Shown here one piece after another: positions 1 to 8,833 of a stretch of DNA of 64,000 bases. Under the pieces are notes generated by a model. The model did not search any database. It was given only the letters and a program-made list of their open reading frames with translations, and was not told where the DNA came from. Position 1 is the stretch's first letter. Every line of letters starts with the position of its first letter. The stretch is from Actinomycetes bacterium (GTDB taxonomy: Bacteria > Actinomycetota > Thermoleophilia > RBG-16-64-13), in assembly GCA_024637035.1 (NCBI GenBank), contig JAGXFW010000023.1, positions 1-64,000 of the forward strand, given 5' to 3'. A program made the translations under genes and the position numbers.

Positions 1-490
1 CGCGGCCCATGATCGCCTTGAACACGATCACCATCAGCACGGTCACAAGCAGGGCGATGAACGTGAGGTGCGTGGGGGACCGGCGTACACTCGACAGCAT
101 GTTCTCGGTGAGGTGGGCCGCCTCGTCCGCGAAGACCAGATACGCCACCACGATGGAGTTGATGGCGGCCACGAGCACCGCTCCAGCCGCGACATCCTTG
201 GCTATCTTCGCCTTCGGATCGAACGAGCTCGTCACCATGTCTATGGTGGCCTCTATGGCGGTGTTCAGCATCTCGGCGATCAGCACGAATGCGATCGCCA
301 CCAGCACCGCGATCAGTTCGATCCGGGTGATGTCGAAGAACAGGCTGCCAAGGAGCACGAGGACGGCGACGGACACGTGAATGCGCATGTTCCGCTGGTG
401 CCGGAAGACGTGCACCAGCCCTTCGAACGCATGGTTGAAGCTTCGGAGGAGTGTACCTCCCTGCCGACCCGACGGATCCAAGGGATTCAC
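1..490 (-). CDS. dgkA: Diacylglycerol/undecaprenol kinase DgkA, C-terminus cut by window edge
   Basis: Integral membrane lipid kinase that recycles diacylglycerol or, in many Gram-positive bacteria, undecaprenol. The visible 163 residues start at a GTG (488-490) that overlaps the ybeY stop in a GTGA; the next in-frame ATG lies inside the conserved RNMRIHV motif, so GTG is the likely start. Family motifs are RNMRIHV (33-39), EMLNTAIE (73-80) and AKIAKDVAAGA (94-104). Hydrophobic segments lie near 39-54, 57-75, 100-120 and 142-158. A plain DgkA ends near residue 120-130; this one runs on into a fourth membrane segment at the edge. That fits the longer (about 230 residue) homologues that carry a PAP2-like C-terminal region, but that part is outside the window. 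It closes the phoH-pgpH-ybeY-dgkA block. Confidence 0.9.
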   Translation of the reverse strand, partial: MNPLDPSGRQGGTLLRSFNHAFEGLVHVFRHQRNMRIHVSVAVLVLLGSLFFDITRIELIAVLVAIAFVLIAEMLNTAIEATIDMVTSSFDPKAKIAKDVAAGAVLVAAINSIVVAYLVFADEAAHLTENMLSSVRRSPTHLTFIALLVTVLMVIVFKAIMGR

Positions 491-987
491 TGGGTAGCTA
501 CGAGGGGTGCCGCGTCCCAAGTGGGATCGCCCAACAGCTCGGTCTCACGAGCCCGCTGTTCGCCCTGATCCACTTCGTGGTCGTAGTCGAGCAGGTGGAG
601 CGTGCCGTGCACCACGAGCCTCCGCAACTCCTCGGCCAAGGGGACGCCGTCTTCCGCCGCATTGCGCTGGGCGACTGTCGGACAGATCACGATGTCGCCG
701 AGATGGGGCGCGAGCCCTTCTTCCGGCTCGGGCCAGTCGAAATCGTCATCCGGCCCACCGGGGAAGGAGAGCACGTCGGTGGCCTCATCGAGCGACCGAT
801 AGGTGCTGTTCAGTTCGGCCATGGCGGCCTCCTCGACGAAGGCGAGTGCCACCTCTCCAGAGGACACGTCCTCGCGCTCGAGTACGAACATCACGGCGCG
901 CGCGGCAGCCTCCTCGTCGATCGGCACGGCGGTCTCGTTGACTACCTCGACGCCCACCCTCAGACCGCCTTCGGCTGGGTCGGTCAT
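487..987 (-). CDS. ybeY: Endoribonuclease YbeY
   Basis: Zinc-dependent single-strand endoribonuclease of 166 residues involved in 16S rRNA 3'-end maturation and ribosome quality control. The metal site HGTLHLLDYDH (H-x3-H-x5-H) is intact, and the TDVLSFP segment upstream is typical of the family. Length matches the family (about 150-180). The ATG start overlaps the pgpH stop in an ATGA, and its stop overlaps the dgkA start, so the three are translationally coupled. The phoH-ybeY neighbourhood is one of the most conserved in bacteria. Confidence 0.96.
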   Translation of the reverse strand: MTDPAEGGLRVGVEVVNETAVPIDEEAAARAVMFVLEREDVSSGEVALAFVEEAAMAELNSTYRSLDEATDVLSFPGGPDDDFDWPEPEEGLAPHLGDIVICPTVAQRNAAEDGVPLAEELRRLVVHGTLHLLDYDHEVDQGEQRARETELLGDPTWDAAPLVATQ

Positions 988-3302
988 GAGTCGTCCGGCG
1001 TGCGCTCTTCGCCGTCCTGCGAAGAGGGGACCGGAGCGAGGGGGAACTTCCGCACCCGGGCGGGCCGACCGCCGCTCCCCTCAACCGTGCCCCCGCCTCC
1101 CGATGCGGCGCGCGGAAGCCGGTTCTCGTGACCCGCACCTTCCTTCGGGTACTCGATGCGATGCCCGGCCAATCCTCGAAGACCGTTCTCGAAGACCTCC
1201 TGTATCTTGTGAAGGTCACCGAAGGTGAGCTGTGAGCGATCGAGTTGACCGTCGTCCACCTTCTGCTTGAAGATCTCGCGGATGAGCCCTTGCATCTTCT
1301 TCACCGTGGGGTCCCTGAGCGCCTTGGCGGCGGCTTCGACGCTGTCGGCCAGCATGATGATGGCCGCCTCGGGCGAGGTGGGCTTCTCCTGTTCGTAGCG
1401 GTAGGACTCCTCGGTCACGGCGCTTCCCGCGGACTCCCTGGCCTTGTGGTAGAAGTAGGAGAGCACCGACGTGCCGTGGTGCTGGCGGATGATGTCGAGA
1501 ACCGGAGCCGGGAGGCCGTACTTCCTTGCCAGATCCTCGCCGTCTTTCACGTGGGCCGTGATGGCCAGCTTCGAGAGGTTCGGGTTCATCTTGTCGTGGG
1601 GGTTGCTCACGTGGAGCTGGTTCTCGATGAAGTACTCGGGGCGCAAGGTCTTGCCGATGTCGTGATAGTAGGCGCCCACACGAGCCAGAAGGGGGTCGGC
1701 GCCGATGGCCTCCGCGGCCGCCTCGGCCAGGTTGCCCATGAGGATGCTGTGATTGTACGTGCCGGGGGCGACCTGCATGAGCCGTCGAAGCAGCGGCTGC
1801 GACGGATTCGCGAGCTCAAGCAGGCGCAGGGGCGTGCTCAGGTTGAACAGCGGCTCGTAGATCATGAGCACGACGACCGTGATCACCATGCTGAGCGCCC
1901 CGTTCCCCAGGCCCCAGAGGCTGGCCTGCAGGGCGTCGAGCACCGGCGCCTCCCGCAACATCTCCGCGGCGAACACCGCCGCTCCCGCCACAACCGCGAC
2001 CAGCGCGCCCGCGGAAAGGAGCTCACTGCGCTGAGCGAGGTGCGACACGGGGTACAGGGAGAAGACGGCGGTTATGAGGGCCACGAGCACGTAGCCGAAG
2101 TCCACACCCGTCATGAGGCCGATATTCAGCGCCTGCAGCGACACAAGCAGCAGGGCGGTACGCGGCTTGGTGATGATAGACGTGATCATCGCCATCGCGG
2201 CCAACGGCACCAGGTAGGGCGAGAGCGGGGGTATCACGACGATGCGGGCCATGAGGGCGAACAGCACGACCAACGTGGTCAGCGCCAACATGAGCGTGTT
2301 GTTCTCGAGGACGGGGCGGTTGGTGCGCGTGAGCAACCCCGCGAGCACCAACAGCTGCAGGATCACGACGATGAACGAGCCCAGCCATATCTCCCATCCG
2401 AGGCTCTTGCCTTGGAGCCCGAGAGCCTGGAGCGCGAGCATCTTCTGGGCGGTGATCGTGTCGCCGGGCTGGATGATCCGCTCGCCCTTCAGCACCGAGA
2501 TCGTCACCGGCGCCACTTCCTGCATGGATTGATCGCGCTGTGCCCGCGTGGCCTCGTCGTCGTACACCTGGTTCGGTCGCAGGTAGGCCGCCGCCACCTC
2601 GACGACGGCATCCTGGTACTCCGCACCCCCCGGCAACGACCCGACCTCTCCCTGCAGCTTCTCGCGGACGCTGTCAAGGTCGACCTGGGTCACGCTGCCC
2701 GCGTAGAGCAGCCTTAGTACGTTCGAGACATCCGCCTGGAGACGTTGCACGCTCTCCGGCGCCGCCTCCAACACGAAGACGAGAGTCTCGTCCGAGACGG
2801 TAGCCGGCACCTCTTCCCGCAGGCGGGCGCGAGCCAGGCCGATATTGACCAAGGGCTCAACCGACTCGGTCCCACCGGTCTGATCCCCCACGTCGAGAGA
2901 CCCAGTCGTGCTTGACCCGGGAGGGATCGTGGTTGTGGGGGCAAGCGCCGTCTTGGCCACCACGGCGGCCTCGAAGAGCCCGTTCACGTCTGCCACAACG
3001 GAGGAGAGCGCCGTGGGGTTCACGCTGAACACGGGTTGCACGAGGGTAGAGACCTGCAGGCGCAGTTCCTCGGTGGCTTCCCGGTCTTCGAAGATCACGG
3101 AACGAGGAGCCACCACCTCCTCTTCGGAGATCTCTCCCACTTCGAAGTGATGACGGCTCGGTAGGTAGTTCGACGAGATCACGAGGGTGAGCACGACGGC
3201 CAAGACGGCCATCAAGGTCAGCCCGAAACGACGCGAATCCCGGGCGTCGATACGCTCGCGCGTCTCGGCCAGTCGTTCGTTGATGGTGTAGCGAAGACTC
3301 AT
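984..3302 (-). CDS. pgpH: 7TM-HD membrane phosphohydrolase (PgpH family, probable c-di-AMP phosphodiesterase)
   Basis: Membrane protein of 772 residues. One N-terminal transmembrane helix (about 28-44) is followed by an extracytoplasmic 7TMR-HD domain (about 50-290), a 7-helix membrane block (about 305-485) and a cytoplasmic HD domain (about 510-690). Metal ligands of the HD site are visible: H518, H547-D548 (YYHDIGK), H584, H608/H609 and D653 (LADSVEAAAK). In Listeria and Bacillus this architecture hydrolyses c-di-AMP, linking it to potassium and osmotic control; that substrate is inferred here. The last 60 residues are a basic, low-complexity tail. It follows phoH after a 184-bp gap filled by a repeat element and overlaps ybeY by 4 bp. 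Confidence 0.9.
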   Translation of the reverse strand: MSLRYTINERLAETRERIDARDSRRFGLTLMAVLAVVLTLVISSNYLPSRHHFEVGEISEEEVVAPRSVIFEDREATEELRLQVSTLVQPVFSVNPTALSSVVADVNGLFEAAVVAKTALAPTTTIPPGSSTTGSLDVGDQTGGTESVEPLVNIGLARARLREEVPATVSDETLVFVLEAAPESVQRLQADVSNVLRLLYAGSVTQVDLDSVREKLQGEVGSLPGGAEYQDAVVEVAAAYLRPNQVYDDEATRAQRDQSMQEVAPVTISVLKGERIIQPGDTITAQKMLALQALGLQGKSLGWEIWLGSFIVVILQLLVLAGLLTRTNRPVLENNTLMLALTTLVVLFALMARIVVIPPLSPYLVPLAAMAMITSIITKPRTALLLVSLQALNIGLMTGVDFGYVLVALITAVFSLYPVSHLAQRSELLSAGALVAVVAGAAVFAAEMLREAPVLDALQASLWGLGNGALSMVITVVVLMIYEPLFNLSTPLRLLELANPSQPLLRRLMQVAPGTYNHSILMGNLAEAAAEAIGADPLLARVGAYYHDIGKTLRPEYFIENQLHVSNPHDKMNPNLSKLAITAHVKDGEDLARKYGLPAPVLDIIRQHHGTSVLSYFYHKARESAGSAVTEESYRYEQEKPTSPEAAIIMLADSVEAAAKALRDPTVKKMQGLIREIFKQKVDDGQLDRSQLTFGDLHKIQEVFENGLRGLAGHRIEYPKEGAGHENRLPRAASGGGGTVEGSGGRPARVRKFPLAPVPSSQDGEERTPDDS

Positions 3303-3320
3303 GGCGCCCGATCGCTCGAC

Positions 3321-3490
3321 CTAGTTGGCTGTTGAAGAACGGACGCTTCGCCGCCAGGGCGCGATGGGCACGCGTGAGGCAAGGACGAGAGGGAGCGCTC
3401 GTAGCAGCGCTACGTGCGCGACCGAGGACGATGCATCGCGCCGTCCAGTGCGTTTGGCGGCCAAGGCTTCGATCTTCAACAGCCTCCTAG
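3321..3490. repeat. 170-bp CTAG-bounded inverted-repeat element (copy A)
   Basis: The gap between phoH and pgpH is almost entirely one palindromic unit. The ends 3321-3338 and 3473-3490 are 18-bp inverted repeats with 16 of 18 positions matching; the inner 12 bp (3327-3338 against 3473-3484, GGCTGTTGAAGA) are perfect. Both ends carry CTAG, and the right one holds the phoH stop codon. Inside lie a second imperfect inverted pair (around 3345-3366 and 3434-3461) and a central hairpin CGTAGC-AGC-GCTACG (3409-3423). The structure looks like a MITE or other non-autonomous element, or a REP-like folded RNA. A shortened relative lies after rpsI. Confidence 0.75.
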
Positions 3491-4497
3491 TTGGCACGGC
3501 GACGGGTGTTGGCGTCGTGCTTGACGCGAGCTTTGCCGCCGCGGCGCTTCTCTACATACGTTGTGTATGCGTTGACGATGTCCTGCACGAGCTTGTGCCG
3601 CACTACGTCATGTCCGTCGAAGGTGATGAAGCCGATATCGCGTATTCCCCCGAGGATCTCGCCCACTGTCGCGAGGCCGGAGTACTGGTCTTTGGGGAGG
3701 TCTATCTGCGTCACATCACCCGTCACCACCATCCGAGAGCCGAAGCCGAGACGGGTGAGGAACATCTGCATCTGTTGTGGAGTCGTGTTCTGCGCCTCGT
3801 CGAGGATGATGAAGGCATCGTTCAGTGTACGCCCGCGCATGTACGCCAGGGGGGCCACTTCGATCGACCCCTTGTCGAGGTGCTCGGCCAGCGTGTCGGC
3901 GTCCATCATGTCGTACAGAGCGTCGAAGAGGGGACGCAGATACGGATCCACCTTGTCCATCAAGCCGCCGGGCAGGAAGCCAAGTTTCTCGCCCGCCTCT
4001 ACCGCCGGTCGCGTGAGGATGATACGGGCTACGCGGTTGGTCAACAGCGCCGAGACCGCGGCGGCCATGGCCAGATAGGTCTTGCCCGTACCGGCCGGAC
4101 CGATGCCGAACGTGACGGTGTTCGACCGTATCGCGTCGATGTACGCCTTCTGGTTCACGGTCTTCGGAGCGATGCGCCGCCCGCGATGCTCGAGGATCAC
4201 GTCACCCACGATGTCGGTGAGTCGCCCCTTCCCACCGTTCTCCCGCACTCCGAGTGACGCGGCGAGTTCGATCGTCGCCTTGTCCAGAGGACTCCCGGAT
4301 TCCAGCAGCGCGATCAGCTCGACGATCAGGTCGGACACCCGCTCCACTTCCTGCTCCGTGCCCTTGATGGTGAGCTGGTTGCCGCGCAGGGCAAGGTCGC
4401 AGTCAAGAAGGCTCTCCAGCATGCGCAGGTTCGCGTCGTTCTCGCCCACCAGTAGGGCGGCGTGATCGTTATCGAGGTCGAGTACTATCTTGGTCAC
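3487..4497 (-). CDS. phoH: PhoH family ATPase
   Basis: Cytoplasmic P-loop ATPase of 336 residues from the PhoH/YbeZ family, thought to act in RNA metabolism together with YbeY. An N-terminal KH-like region (about 1-90) precedes the ATPase core with Walker A GPAGTGKT (133-140) and Walker B FIILDEAQN. I place the start at the GTG 4495-4497 (VTKIVLD), which has a GGAG about 11 nt upstream and gives the usual length. An in-frame ATG 90 bp further upstream would add a stretch with no family resemblance. The stop codon lies inside the right end of the inverted-repeat element. Confidence 0.94.
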   Translation of the reverse strand: MTKIVLDLDNDHAALLVGENDANLRMLESLLDCDLALRGNQLTIKGTEQEVERVSDLIVELIALLESGSPLDKATIELAASLGVRENGGKGRLTDIVGDVILEHRGRRIAPKTVNQKAYIDAIRSNTVTFGIGPAGTGKTYLAMAAAVSALLTNRVARIILTRPAVEAGEKLGFLPGGLMDKVDPYLRPLFDALYDMMDADTLAEHLDKGSIEVAPLAYMRGRTLNDAFIILDEAQNTTPQQMQMFLTRLGFGSRMVVTGDVTQIDLPKDQYSGLATVGEILGGIRDIGFITFDGHDVVRHKLVQDIVNAYTTYVEKRRGGKARVKHDANTRRRAN

Positions 4498-4621
4498 GTA
4501 GTGAGTATCTCCGTCATGGGATGAGGCTCCCGCTCGAACCGCTGCTTGCTCAGGGCGGTGGAACCGGCGCCCCGGGTCAGGGCGCACGGGGGTGGCCCGA
4601 CCGACGATGGCGCGCCGCCGG

Positions 4622-5068
4622 TCAGCCCGACAACCGTTCCTTGACGATCCGCGAGGCGGACTTGCCGTCGACGAGGCCGCCTGCCTCCCGCATGACTGCG
4701 TTCATGACCGCGCCCATGTCCCGCGGGGTCGATACCCCCGTCTCCGCGATGATGCGGTCCACGAGAGCCGCCAGTTCGTCCGGATCGAGCTGTTTCGGGA
4801 GCAGTTCTTCGATCAAGCCGGCCGTGTATTCCTCCGCGGCGACGAGGTCCTCCCGACCCCCTGCGCGGAAGGCCTCTATCGATTCGAGTCGCCGTTTGCG
4901 CTCCTTGCGCAGCACGGCCCACTCCTGCTCGGTGTCGAGTTCGTGGCCGGAGTCCTTTGCGGCGAGTTGGATCTCGCTCACGAGCACGCGCAGGGCGCGC
5001 ACCTCCTGCTTGCGACCGCCCTTGAGGGCGTGCTTCACCCTTTCTTGGAGCAGGGAGAGGGTGCTCAA
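4622..5068 (-). CDS. yqeY: YqeY/GatB-related protein
   Basis: Cytoplasmic protein of 148 residues similar to the tail domain of GatB. The all-helical YqeY fold is recognisable from the LRVLVSEIQLA and AAEEYTAGLIEELLPKQL segments and the C-terminal GKSASRIVKERL. Its function is not firmly established; a role linked to amidotransferases or tRNA is assumed for the family. The start is a TTG (5066-5068) overlapping the HIT gene stop as TTGA. A gap of about 124 bp separates it from phoH; I see no extra gene there. Confidence 0.87.
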   Translation of the reverse strand: MSTLSLLQERVKHALKGGRKQEVRALRVLVSEIQLAAKDSGHELDTEQEWAVLRKERKRRLESIEAFRAGGREDLVAAEEYTAGLIEELLPKQLDPDELAALVDRIIAETGVSTPRDMGAVMNAVMREAGGLVDGKSASRIVKERLSG

Positions 5069-5406
5069 ACCAGCTCGCCGAGCCTCTCGCCGCCCAGGAC
5101 GTGGAGATGCAGGTGATCTACGACTTGGCCTCCGTCGCTACCCACATTCGTGATCACTCGGTAGCCGGAATCCTTGATGCCGAGCTCACCCGCCACCCGC
5201 ACGGTGAAGGCCAAGAGGCGTTGACCCTGACCGTCAGACCAAGCCGGTACGTCGTTCAACGAGCCCAGGTGCTCGCGCGGCATCACGAGCGCATGCTGGG
5301 CCGCCAAAGGATAGATGTCGCGTATCGCCATGAACTCCTCGTCCTCAAGGACGGGTGAACTTGGGATCTCGCCACGGATGATCTTGCAGAACACGCAGTC
5401 GTCCAT
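5065..5406 (-). CDS. HIT family nucleotide hydrolase/transferase (HinT-like)
   Basis: Small purine nucleotide-binding hydrolase of 113 residues. The histidine triad HLHLHVLGG is near the C-terminus, and the N-terminus DDCVFCKIIRGEIP is typical of HinT-type proteins, with zinc-ligand-like cysteines. Family members cleave AMP-lysine or AMP-amino acid adducts. The length is normal. It starts 15 bp after the rsmE stop and overlaps yqeY by 4 bp, so rsmE-HIT-yqeY is one unit. Confidence 0.94.
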   Translation of the reverse strand: MDDCVFCKIIRGEIPSSPVLEDEEFMAIRDIYPLAAQHALVMPREHLGSLNDVPAWSDGQGQRLLAFTVRVAGELGIKDSGYRVITNVGSDGGQVVDHLHLHVLGGERLGELV

Positions 5407-5421
5407 AACCCGGTAAGTATA

Positions 5422-6222
5422 CTACCAATCCGAAAGGAATCCGCGGGTGAGGGCGCCGGCCACGGGACCGGCCGTCTCCGTGCGCAACACCCGCCTCCCC
5501 AGATGCGCGGGTCGCGCTCCCGCCTGTGCGAGTGCGTTCACCTCGTCCTCTGTCCAGCCGCCCTCCGGCCCCACCCAGAGCGCCAGTCGCGCGGGTGGCT
5601 CAGTCGGTTCGCAGCCCCAAGGTGGGACCACGACGCCCTCCTCGAGCACGGCGCTCAGGTGCTTCGAAGCCCGAGTATCGAGCACGATGGACCCCCACCC
5701 TTCCGCTTCGAGCAGGCGCAGTGCAGACGCCAGATCCCCCGCAACGCGCACCGGCGGCGATGCGAGCTGCTTACTCTGCTTGGCGGCTTCGCGCGCGATC
5801 GAGCGCCAACGCTCCAGACGGGCCTCGATCCGCCCCACCGGGACATCCGGCGAACCAGTCGCCGGGAACGTCAAGAACGAATCCACCCCCACTTCCGTGC
5901 CCTTCTCGATGATCTCGTCGATCTTCCGGGGCTGACAGAGGCCCTGCACCAGCAGGATCTCGAGGCGGGCGGGCATCGAACCCACCTCGACCCTCGTCAC
6001 CCGTGCCGTCACTTCAGGATCGACGGCCTCGACGACCCCCTCGGTGACCACCCTCGACGCCGGGAACACGAGTTCGACGATGTCTCCCGTGCGCGCACGC
6101 AACACAGTGCGCGCGTGATGAGCGTCAACCGCGGACAACACCACCACGAGACCGGGAGATGGCTGCGGATCAGTGCCGAGCGGTGTTCCGAAGGGCTCGT
6201 CGATGAAGAACCGTGGTCGCAC
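5422..6222 (-). CDS. rsmE: 16S rRNA (uracil-1498-N3) methyltransferase RsmE
   Basis: SPOUT-class methyltransferase of 266 residues that methylates U1498 of 16S rRNA using SAM. An N-terminal PUA-like RNA-binding region (about 1-75) is followed by the knotted SAM domain with WVGPEGGWTEDEV and LGRRVLRTETA. I chose the GTG at 6220-6222 (VRPRFF) because a perfect AGGAGG sits six bases before it. The ATG two codons upstream abuts that ribosome binding site, and a further GTG at 6238-6240 has none. The gene lies between ctpA and the HIT gene. Confidence 0.93.
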   Translation of the reverse strand: MRPRFFIDEPFGTPLGTDPQPSPGLVVVLSAVDAHHARTVLRARTGDIVELVFPASRVVTEGVVEAVDPEVTARVTRVEVGSMPARLEILLVQGLCQPRKIDEIIEKGTEVGVDSFLTFPATGSPDVPVGRIEARLERWRSIAREAAKQSKQLASPPVRVAGDLASALRLLEAEGWGSIVLDTRASKHLSAVLEEGVVVPPWGCEPTEPPARLALWVGPEGGWTEDEVNALAQAGARPAHLGRRVLRTETAGPVAGALTRGFLSDW

Positions 6223-6263
6223 CGCCATCCTCCTGCGCACGCCGGCGGTGCCGGCGGGTCGCC

Positions 6264-7532
6264 CTAGCGCTGAGCGGCCAGGGATAGCGCTTTCTGCAGG
6301 GTCTCGTCCACGTCTTCCGTGACCGGATCATCCGGAGCTACCACGTCGGGCGTGATACCCAGGTGGTTGATGTCCGTACCCGCGGGTGTGAAGTACACCG
6401 CGGTGGTCACCTTGAGCGCCCCGCCGTCGCTGAGCGACAGGATGGTCTGAACGAGCCCCTTCCCAAACGTGGTCTCGCCCACCAGCGTGCCCCTACCGGT
6501 GTCCTTGAGGGCTCCGGCAACGATCTCCGATGCGCTCGCCGAGAAGCCGTCCACCAGGACGAAGAGAGGCACATCGGTGCTGATCGCGCCCCCGCGTGCC
6601 TCGTAGTCCTGCCGTGGAGAATGCAGTCCCTCGGTGGTGACGATCACCCCCTCAGGCACGAAGATGCTGGCTACGTCGACCGCTTCGTTGAGCAGTCCAC
6701 CACCGTTGTGCCGAAGGTCGAGGATGATCGCGTTCACCCCGTCCACCTCGACCGCCTTCGTCACGACGTCACGCAGACGCTGAGCGGAGTCCTCGGAGAA
6801 AGTGAGGAACCGGATGTGCGCCACCTTCTTGCCGGCGAAAGCGAGGGTCTCAGATTCCAAGACGGGCACCACGATGCTACGTCGCACCAAGACCAGCTCT
6901 TCGGTCGTGCCTCCCTCCGGCAGGTGAGGCTCGACGTCCGCCTCCTCGGGCGACGAACGAGATCCGGGGGGCACGTGGTACAACTTCAGGGTGACCTCTG
7001 TGCCCTCCTTGCCCTTGATGCGCGACACGACCTCGTCGAGGTCCTGGCCCTCGGTGTCGACGCCGTCCACGGCCAAGATGATGTCGCCCGACCCTAGGCC
7101 AGCCTCTGCCGCCGGTGTCGCCTTGAAGGTGGAGACGACCGTCACGTACCCGTTCAGCATCTCCACGGTCATTCCCACACCCGAGTAGGAGCCACTTGTG
7201 CGCTCTTTGAAGCCCGAGTACTGCTCGGGATCGAAGTAGTTCGTGTAGTCGTCCTCGAGTCCCGACAGCATGCCCCTGATGGAGTCGTCGAGCAGCTGTC
7301 CGGGCTCGACGGGCTTGTAGAACGACGACCGAAGCTCATCCAAGACCTCTTCCTGAAGGGGGAAGGGGTTTTCAGGGCCCAGTAGGACCTCGGCGACAGA
7401 ATCAGGCAGTGCCGCGCGCAGGACGTTCCGCGACGCCGCGTGAGCTCCCAGCACCACGCCACCCGAAACCAGGAGCGCGAGCAGAGCCCACACCGCTACC
7501 ACCACTATCGAGCTCTTTAGAAGACGGGTCAC
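6264..7532 (-). CDS. ctpA: Carboxyl-terminal processing protease, S41 family (CtpA)
   Basis: Serine protease of 422 residues acting outside the membrane. An N-terminal hydrophobic anchor or uncleaved signal (7-32) precedes a PDZ domain (about 115-205) and the S41 catalytic domain. The nucleophile lies in SASAS (331-335), with the general base lysine in TFGKGLVQ (K358). The PDZ-S41 junction carries a charged insert (about 189-212). The family processes cell-wall enzymes and periplasmic substrates. The GTG start is 13 bp after the stop of the M23 peptidase gene, so the two are probably cotranscribed with ftsEX. Confidence 0.94.
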   Translation of the reverse strand: MTRLLKSSIVVVAVWALLALLVSGGVVLGAHAASRNVLRAALPDSVAEVLLGPENPFPLQEEVLDELRSSFYKPVEPGQLLDDSIRGMLSGLEDDYTNYFDPEQYSGFKERTSGSYSGVGMTVEMLNGYVTVVSTFKATPAAEAGLGSGDIILAVDGVDTEGQDLDEVVSRIKGKEGTEVTLKLYHVPPGSRSSPEEADVEPHLPEGGTTEELVLVRRSIVVPVLESETLAFAGKKVAHIRFLTFSEDSAQRLRDVVTKAVEVDGVNAIILDLRHNGGGLLNEAVDVASIFVPEGVIVTTEGLHSPRQDYEARGGAISTDVPLFVLVDGFSASASEIVAGALKDTGRGTLVGETTFGKGLVQTILSLSDGGALKVTTAVYFTPAGTDINHLGITPDVVAPDDPVTEDVDETLQKALSLAAQR

Positions 7533-7545
7533 CTGGTCGCAAGCC

Positions 7546-8811
7546 CTACAGGTACGACATCGGGTCGACCGGGGTGCCGTTCACACGCACCTCGAAATGC
7601 AGGTGCGGGCCGGTGGAGTAGCCGGTGCTGCCCACCTTGCCGATCACGTCGCCCTGTTGCACCGTCTCACCCACGCGCACGAGAAGTACCGACTGGTGAG
7701 CGTAGAGAGTGGTGATGCCGCCACCGTGAGAGATGACCACGGCCTGTCCGTACCCCCCTCGCCAGCCGGCTTGGATCACGACCCCGCTGTCGGCGGCCTT
7801 GATCGGCGTGCCGGAGGAGGCGCCGATATCGATGCCCGTGTGCATCTTCTTCACCTTGAAGATGGGGTGGATGCGATAGCCGAACGGCGAGCTGTACCGC
7901 CCGTTCACCGGCCAGATGAACTGGCCGGTACCGACGACACTCTGACTCACACCCGTCGAGAGCTTCTGGATCTCGTCCCGAAGGGCGTTGGACTCTTTCT
8001 CGAGTGCGGCTTCCTGCTTCTCCCAGGACGCCAGGTCGCGTTCGGCCTCGGCCACTACCTCGCGCTTGGTCGAACGGGCTGAGGCCACCTCTGCCACCTT
8101 GGCCTCTTGATCCTCCACGAGCTTCTCGAGCCGAGCGGTCTGAGCCTTCTGATCTCGCTCGACCCCGGAGACCTGCGCTTCCTCAGATTCGAGGGCCTTC
8201 CGTTCGGCGTCGACCTCGGCGCGCAGGTCGCGAACCTGGCGCACGATCAACCCGTCCTGCTCGACTATGAACCCAAGGAAGTCGAGCCGCGTGACGAGAT
8301 CGGTGAGTCTGGAAGAGGTGAACAGCACCTCGAGGTAATCGAGGCCGCCGTTCTTGTAGATGCTGACTGTGCGACGGTCGAGACTCTGCTGAGCTACGAC
8401 AAGGTCGGCCTCGGCCTTGCTCAGTCGGGCGCGGGTCTCGACCAGGGCTGCGCCGAGACGGGTGAGTTCGGCCCGCGTCTCCTCCAGGCGAGCCGCCGCG
8501 GCGTCATGCGCGGCGGCGATCGAGTCAAGTTCTTTCTCGAGCCCGTCGATGCGCTGGTCGAGCGAAGCGATGTCGTCGAGGGCGTCACCACGTGTCTCCG
8601 CGGCCTTCTCGATCTCTTGGCGCGCACGTTCGAGTTCGCTCTGCGTGTCGCCGAGTTCTTGGTTCAGCTCGGCTTTGGTCTTCGCCGCGGCGACGGTGAG
8701 GCTCCCCCACGAGCCGCCGCCGGACGAAGAGACGGGAGCAGCGGCCGCCGCGAACACCACGAGCAACGACGCGGCCAGCACTACCAGCACACGCAGTCCC
8801 GGCGACATCAC
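7546..8811 (-). CDS. Murein hydrolase activator/M23 peptidase (EnvC-like) with coiled coil
   Basis: Secreted or membrane-anchored peptidoglycan hydrolase or activator of 421 residues. A signal-like hydrophobic N-terminus (5-27) precedes a long heptad coiled coil (about 45-285) and a C-terminal LytM domain. Unlike E. coli EnvC, whose LytM domain is degenerate, all catalytic positions are present: H324 and D328 (HTGIDIG), H372 (LYAH) and H403/H405 (PHLHFEV). It may therefore cut peptide cross-links itself. Directly behind ftsE-ftsX, it is the likely partner of the FtsEX complex at division. The start is GTG-ATG (8806-8811); either codon may be used. Confidence 0.91.
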   Translation of the reverse strand: MMSPGLRVLVVLAASLLVVFAAAAAPVSSSGGGSWGSLTVAAAKTKAELNQELGDTQSELERARQEIEKAAETRGDALDDIASLDQRIDGLEKELDSIAAAHDAAAARLEETRAELTRLGAALVETRARLSKAEADLVVAQQSLDRRTVSIYKNGGLDYLEVLFTSSRLTDLVTRLDFLGFIVEQDGLIVRQVRDLRAEVDAERKALESEEAQVSGVERDQKAQTARLEKLVEDQEAKVAEVASARSTKREVVAEAERDLASWEKQEAALEKESNALRDEIQKLSTGVSQSVVGTGQFIWPVNGRYSSPFGYRIHPIFKVKKMHTGIDIGASSGTPIKAADSGVVIQAGWRGGYGQAVVISHGGGITTLYAHQSVLLVRVGETVQQGDVIGKVGSTGYSTGPHLHFEVRVNGTPVDPMSYL

Positions 8812-8833
8812 TGCCGCCCGCTTGACGGGGTGC

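Noticed and set aside
4498-4621. A short gene between yqeY and phoH
   Set aside because: The 124-bp gap contains only frame extensions of phoH and neighbours; no independent start with a ribosome binding site and no recognisable motif.
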